A DNA stretch of 64,000 nt from Rhodobacter sp. CZR27 (GTDB lineage Bacteria; Pseudomonadota; Alphaproteobacteria; Rhodobacterales; Rhodobacteraceae): assembly GCF_002407205.1 (NCBI RefSeq), contig NZ_CP023549.1:537001-601000 (forward strand), given 5' to 3'. The translations under genes were made by a program, and so were the position numbers. The notes under the pieces are model-generated. The model made no database searches and had not been told where the DNA came from. It was given only the letters and a program-made list of their open reading frames with translations. Numbering within the stretch: position 1 is the first letter of the stretch; each line of letters starts with the position of its first letter. This document shows, piece after piece, positions 62,168 to 64,000 of this stretch.

Positions 62168-64000
62168 GTGCCACTGGACAAGCCGAACAGCCGGTCCGTG
62201 CAGGTGCTGGGCATCGACGCCGGCGGAACCATGACCGACACGTTCTTCGTCGATGCCGATGGCGACTTCGTCGTCGGCAAGGCGCAATCGACGCCCGACA
62301 ACGAGGCGCGCGGCCTGATCGAGTCGAGCCGCGAGGGGCTCGCGCACTGGGGGTTGAGCCTTGAGGACGCACTGTCCTCGATCCAGACCGGGGTCTATTC
62401 CGGCACCGCGATGCTGAACCGCGTGGTGCAGCGCAAGGGGCTGAAGTGTGGCCTCATCGTCAATGCGGGGATGGAGGACTTCCACCGCATGGGCCGCGCG
62501 ATCCAGGCCTATCTGGGCTTCGCCTACGAGGACCGCATCCACCTGAACACCCACTACTACGACCCGCCGCTTGTGCCGCGCCACCTGACGCGCGGCGTGA
62601 TGGAGCGGGTGGACATGTCGGGCGACGTGGTGATCCCGCTGCGCGAGGACACCGCCCGTCAGGCCGCGCGCGACCTGATCGCGCAAGGGGTCGAGGGGAT
62701 CGTGATCTCGCTCTTGCACAGCTACAAGAACCCCGGGCACGAGCGGCGCGTGCGCGACATCGTGCGGGAAGAGATCGAGAAGGCGGGCAAGACGATCCCG
62801 GTCTTCGCTTCGACCGACTACTACCCGGTGCGCAAGGAGACCCACCGCACCAACACGACGATCCTCGAGGCCTATGCCGCGGAACCCTCGCGGCAGACGC
62901 TGAAGAAGATCACCAGTGCCTTCAAGGACAACGGCTCGAAGTTCGACTTCCGCGTCATGGCCACGCATGGCGGCACGATCAGCTGGAAGGCCAAGGAACT
63001 GGCACGCACCATCGTCTCGGGGCCGATCGGAGGCGTGATCGGGGCGAAGTATCTGGGCGAGACCCTGGGCTACCGTAACATCGCCTGCTCGGACATCGGC
63101 GGCACCTCGTTCGACGTGGCGCTGATCACCCAGAACGAACTGACGATCCGCAATGACCCTGACATGGCGCGGCTGGTGCTGTCCCTGCCGCTCGTCGCCA
63201 TGGACTCGGTCGGCGCCGGCGCGGGCTCGTTCATCCGGCTGGATCCCTACACCAAGGCGATCAAGCTGGGGCCGGATTCTGCGGGCTACCGCGTCGGCGT
63301 CTGCTGGGAGGCGTCGGGCATTGAGACGGTGACGATCTCGGACTGCCACGTCATCCTCGGCTACCTGAACCCCGACAACTTCCTCGGCGGGCAGGTGAAA
63401 CTGGATCGCCAGCGGGCGTGGGACGCGATGAAGGTGCAGGTGGCCGACCCCTTGGGCCTCTCGGTCGAGGATGCGGCGGCCGGCGTGATCGAGCTGCTCG
63501 ACAGCGACCTGCGCGACTACCTGCGCTCGATGATCTCGGGCAAGGGCTACAGCCCGGCGTCGTTCACCTGCTTCAGCTATGGCGGGGCGGGGCCGGTCCA
63601 CACCTACGGCTACACAGAAGGTCTGGGCTTCGAGGACGTCATCGTGCCCGCCTGGGCCGCGGGCTTCTCGGCCTTCGGCTGCGCGGCGGCGGATTTCGAA
63701 TACCGCTACGACAAGTCGCTGGACCTCAACATCGCGGAGACGGCGTCGGACGACCTTAAGGTCGCCGAGGCGCGGACGCTGAACGAGGCGTGGCACGAAC
63801 TGACCGAGCGCGTGCTGGAGGAGTTCGAGCTGAACGGCTACAGCCGCGAGCAGGTCCAGCTGCAACCCGGCTTCCGGATGCAGTATCGCGGCCAGCTGAA
63901 CGACCTCGAGATCGAAAGCCCGATCCAGTCCGCGAAGACCGCGGCCGACTGGGACAAGCTGGTGGCGGCCTTCAACGACACCTACGGGCGGGTCTACGCG
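62168..64000 (+). CDS. acxA: Acetone carboxylase HyuA-type (beta) subunit, 3' truncated by window
   Basis: 611 codons, still open at the window edge. The HyuA-type N-terminal ATP-binding domain starts GIDAGGTMTDT (15-21), followed by VASTDYYPVRKETHRTN-like sequence, SGPIGGVIGAKYLGE and DIGGTSFDV. In acetone carboxylase the subunits AcxABC join acetone and bicarbonate to acetoacetate with ATP use. The full protein should have about 720 residues. GTG 62168 follows GGAGG. Position after acxR supports acetone rather than hydantoin as substrate. Confidence 0.9.
   Translation, partial: MPLDKPNSRSVQVLGIDAGGTMTDTFFVDADGDFVVGKAQSTPDNEARGLIESSREGLAHWGLSLEDALSSIQTGVYSGTAMLNRVVQRKGLKCGLIVNAGMEDFHRMGRAIQAYLGFAYEDRIHLNTHYYDPPLVPRHLTRGVMERVDMSGDVVIPLREDTARQAARDLIAQGVEGIVISLLHSYKNPGHERRVRDIVREEIEKAGKTIPVFASTDYYPVRKETHRTNTTILEAYAAEPSRQTLKKITSAFKDNGSKFDFRVMATHGGTISWKAKELARTIVSGPIGGVIGAKYLGETLGYRNIACSDIGGTSFDVALITQNELTIRNDPDMARLVLSLPLVAMDSVGAGAGSFIRLDPYTKAIKLGPDSAGYRVGVCWEASGIETVTISDCHVILGYLNPDNFLGGQVKLDRQRAWDAMKVQVADPLGLSVEDAAAGVIELLDSDLRDYLRSMISGKGYSPASFTCFSYGGAGPVHTYGYTEGLGFEDVIVPAWAAGFSAFGCAAADFEYRYDKSLDLNIAETASDDLKVAEARTLNEAWHELTERVLEEFELNGYSREQVQLQPGFRMQYRGQLNDLEIESPIQSAKTAADWDKLVAAFNDTYGRVYA

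Overview
This is a high-GC alphaproteobacterial segment, most likely from a Rhodobacter/Cereibacter-like member of the Rhodobacterales. The grounds are the very strong G/C bias at third codon positions, the KpsF-S-C-E-M-T capsule set, the ActP/DUF485 pair, the AcxR/acetone carboxylase pair and several small proteins of a kind common in that order. No rRNA, tRNA or CRISPR array was seen. High GC opens many long antisense frames; they were discarded.

Layout. 1-9.1 kb: a c-type haem sensor-like protein, a TDT/SLAC1-type anion channel, a DUF4405 membrane protein, an alpha/beta hydrolase overlapping an HdeD protein, OsmC and VOC proteins, a ChrA chromate transporter and an orphan phage-like protein. 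9.1-13.0 kb: an FtsX-type ABC exporter divergent from a TesA-like esterase; the two start codons overlap. 13.2-17.1 kb: a one-direction sugar operon (FGGY kinase, DeoR repressor, class II aldolase, SDR dehydrogenase). 17.6-23.5 kb: NhaD antiporter, a PomA/PomB-type stator pair, and acetate permease ActP with its DUF485 partner. 24-37 kb: mixed metabolic and membrane genes, including an acyl-CoA dehydrogenase-like enzyme divergent from an HxlR regulator, a TspO-related protein, a PHB-depolymerase-type esterase, a chemoreceptor, a PerM-type permease with a GlsB protein, a D-2-hydroxyacid dehydrogenase and a PepSY/cytochrome b561 pair.

37.0-40.6 kb is a graveyard of decayed insertion sequences (two IS5-type remnants, IS110, IS66, IS481) enclosing a broken AAA/M41 protease gene fused to an IS66 fragment. 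One remnant carries a 42-bp in-frame insertion made of a perfect hairpin. The graveyard abuts a group 2-type (ABC-dependent) capsule operon, 51.2 down to 40.6 kb, in the order kpsS-kpsF-[1191-residue glycosyltransferase/HAD fusion]-kpsC-kpsE-kpsM-kpsT. Most junctions are 4-base stop/start overlaps. A Crp/Fnr regulator gene upstream carries a one-base frameshift.

52.5-64 kb: an amidohydrolase fragment, small orphan proteins, a cold-shock gene with a clear terminator, an AraC regulator, a formylglycine-generating enzyme next to its probable client (a Tat-exported arylsulfatase) and a beta-barrel protein. Last come acxR and the start of acetone carboxylase acxA, which runs off the window. AcxR has lost the GAFTGA loop and Walker B acidic residues, and four GTCCG half-sites at exact 11-bp spacing lie before acxA.

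The points most worth follow-up are the giant glycosyltransferase-HAD fusion in the capsule operon, the degenerate AcxR with its helically phased operator, and the in-frame palindromic insertion in the IS481 remnant.
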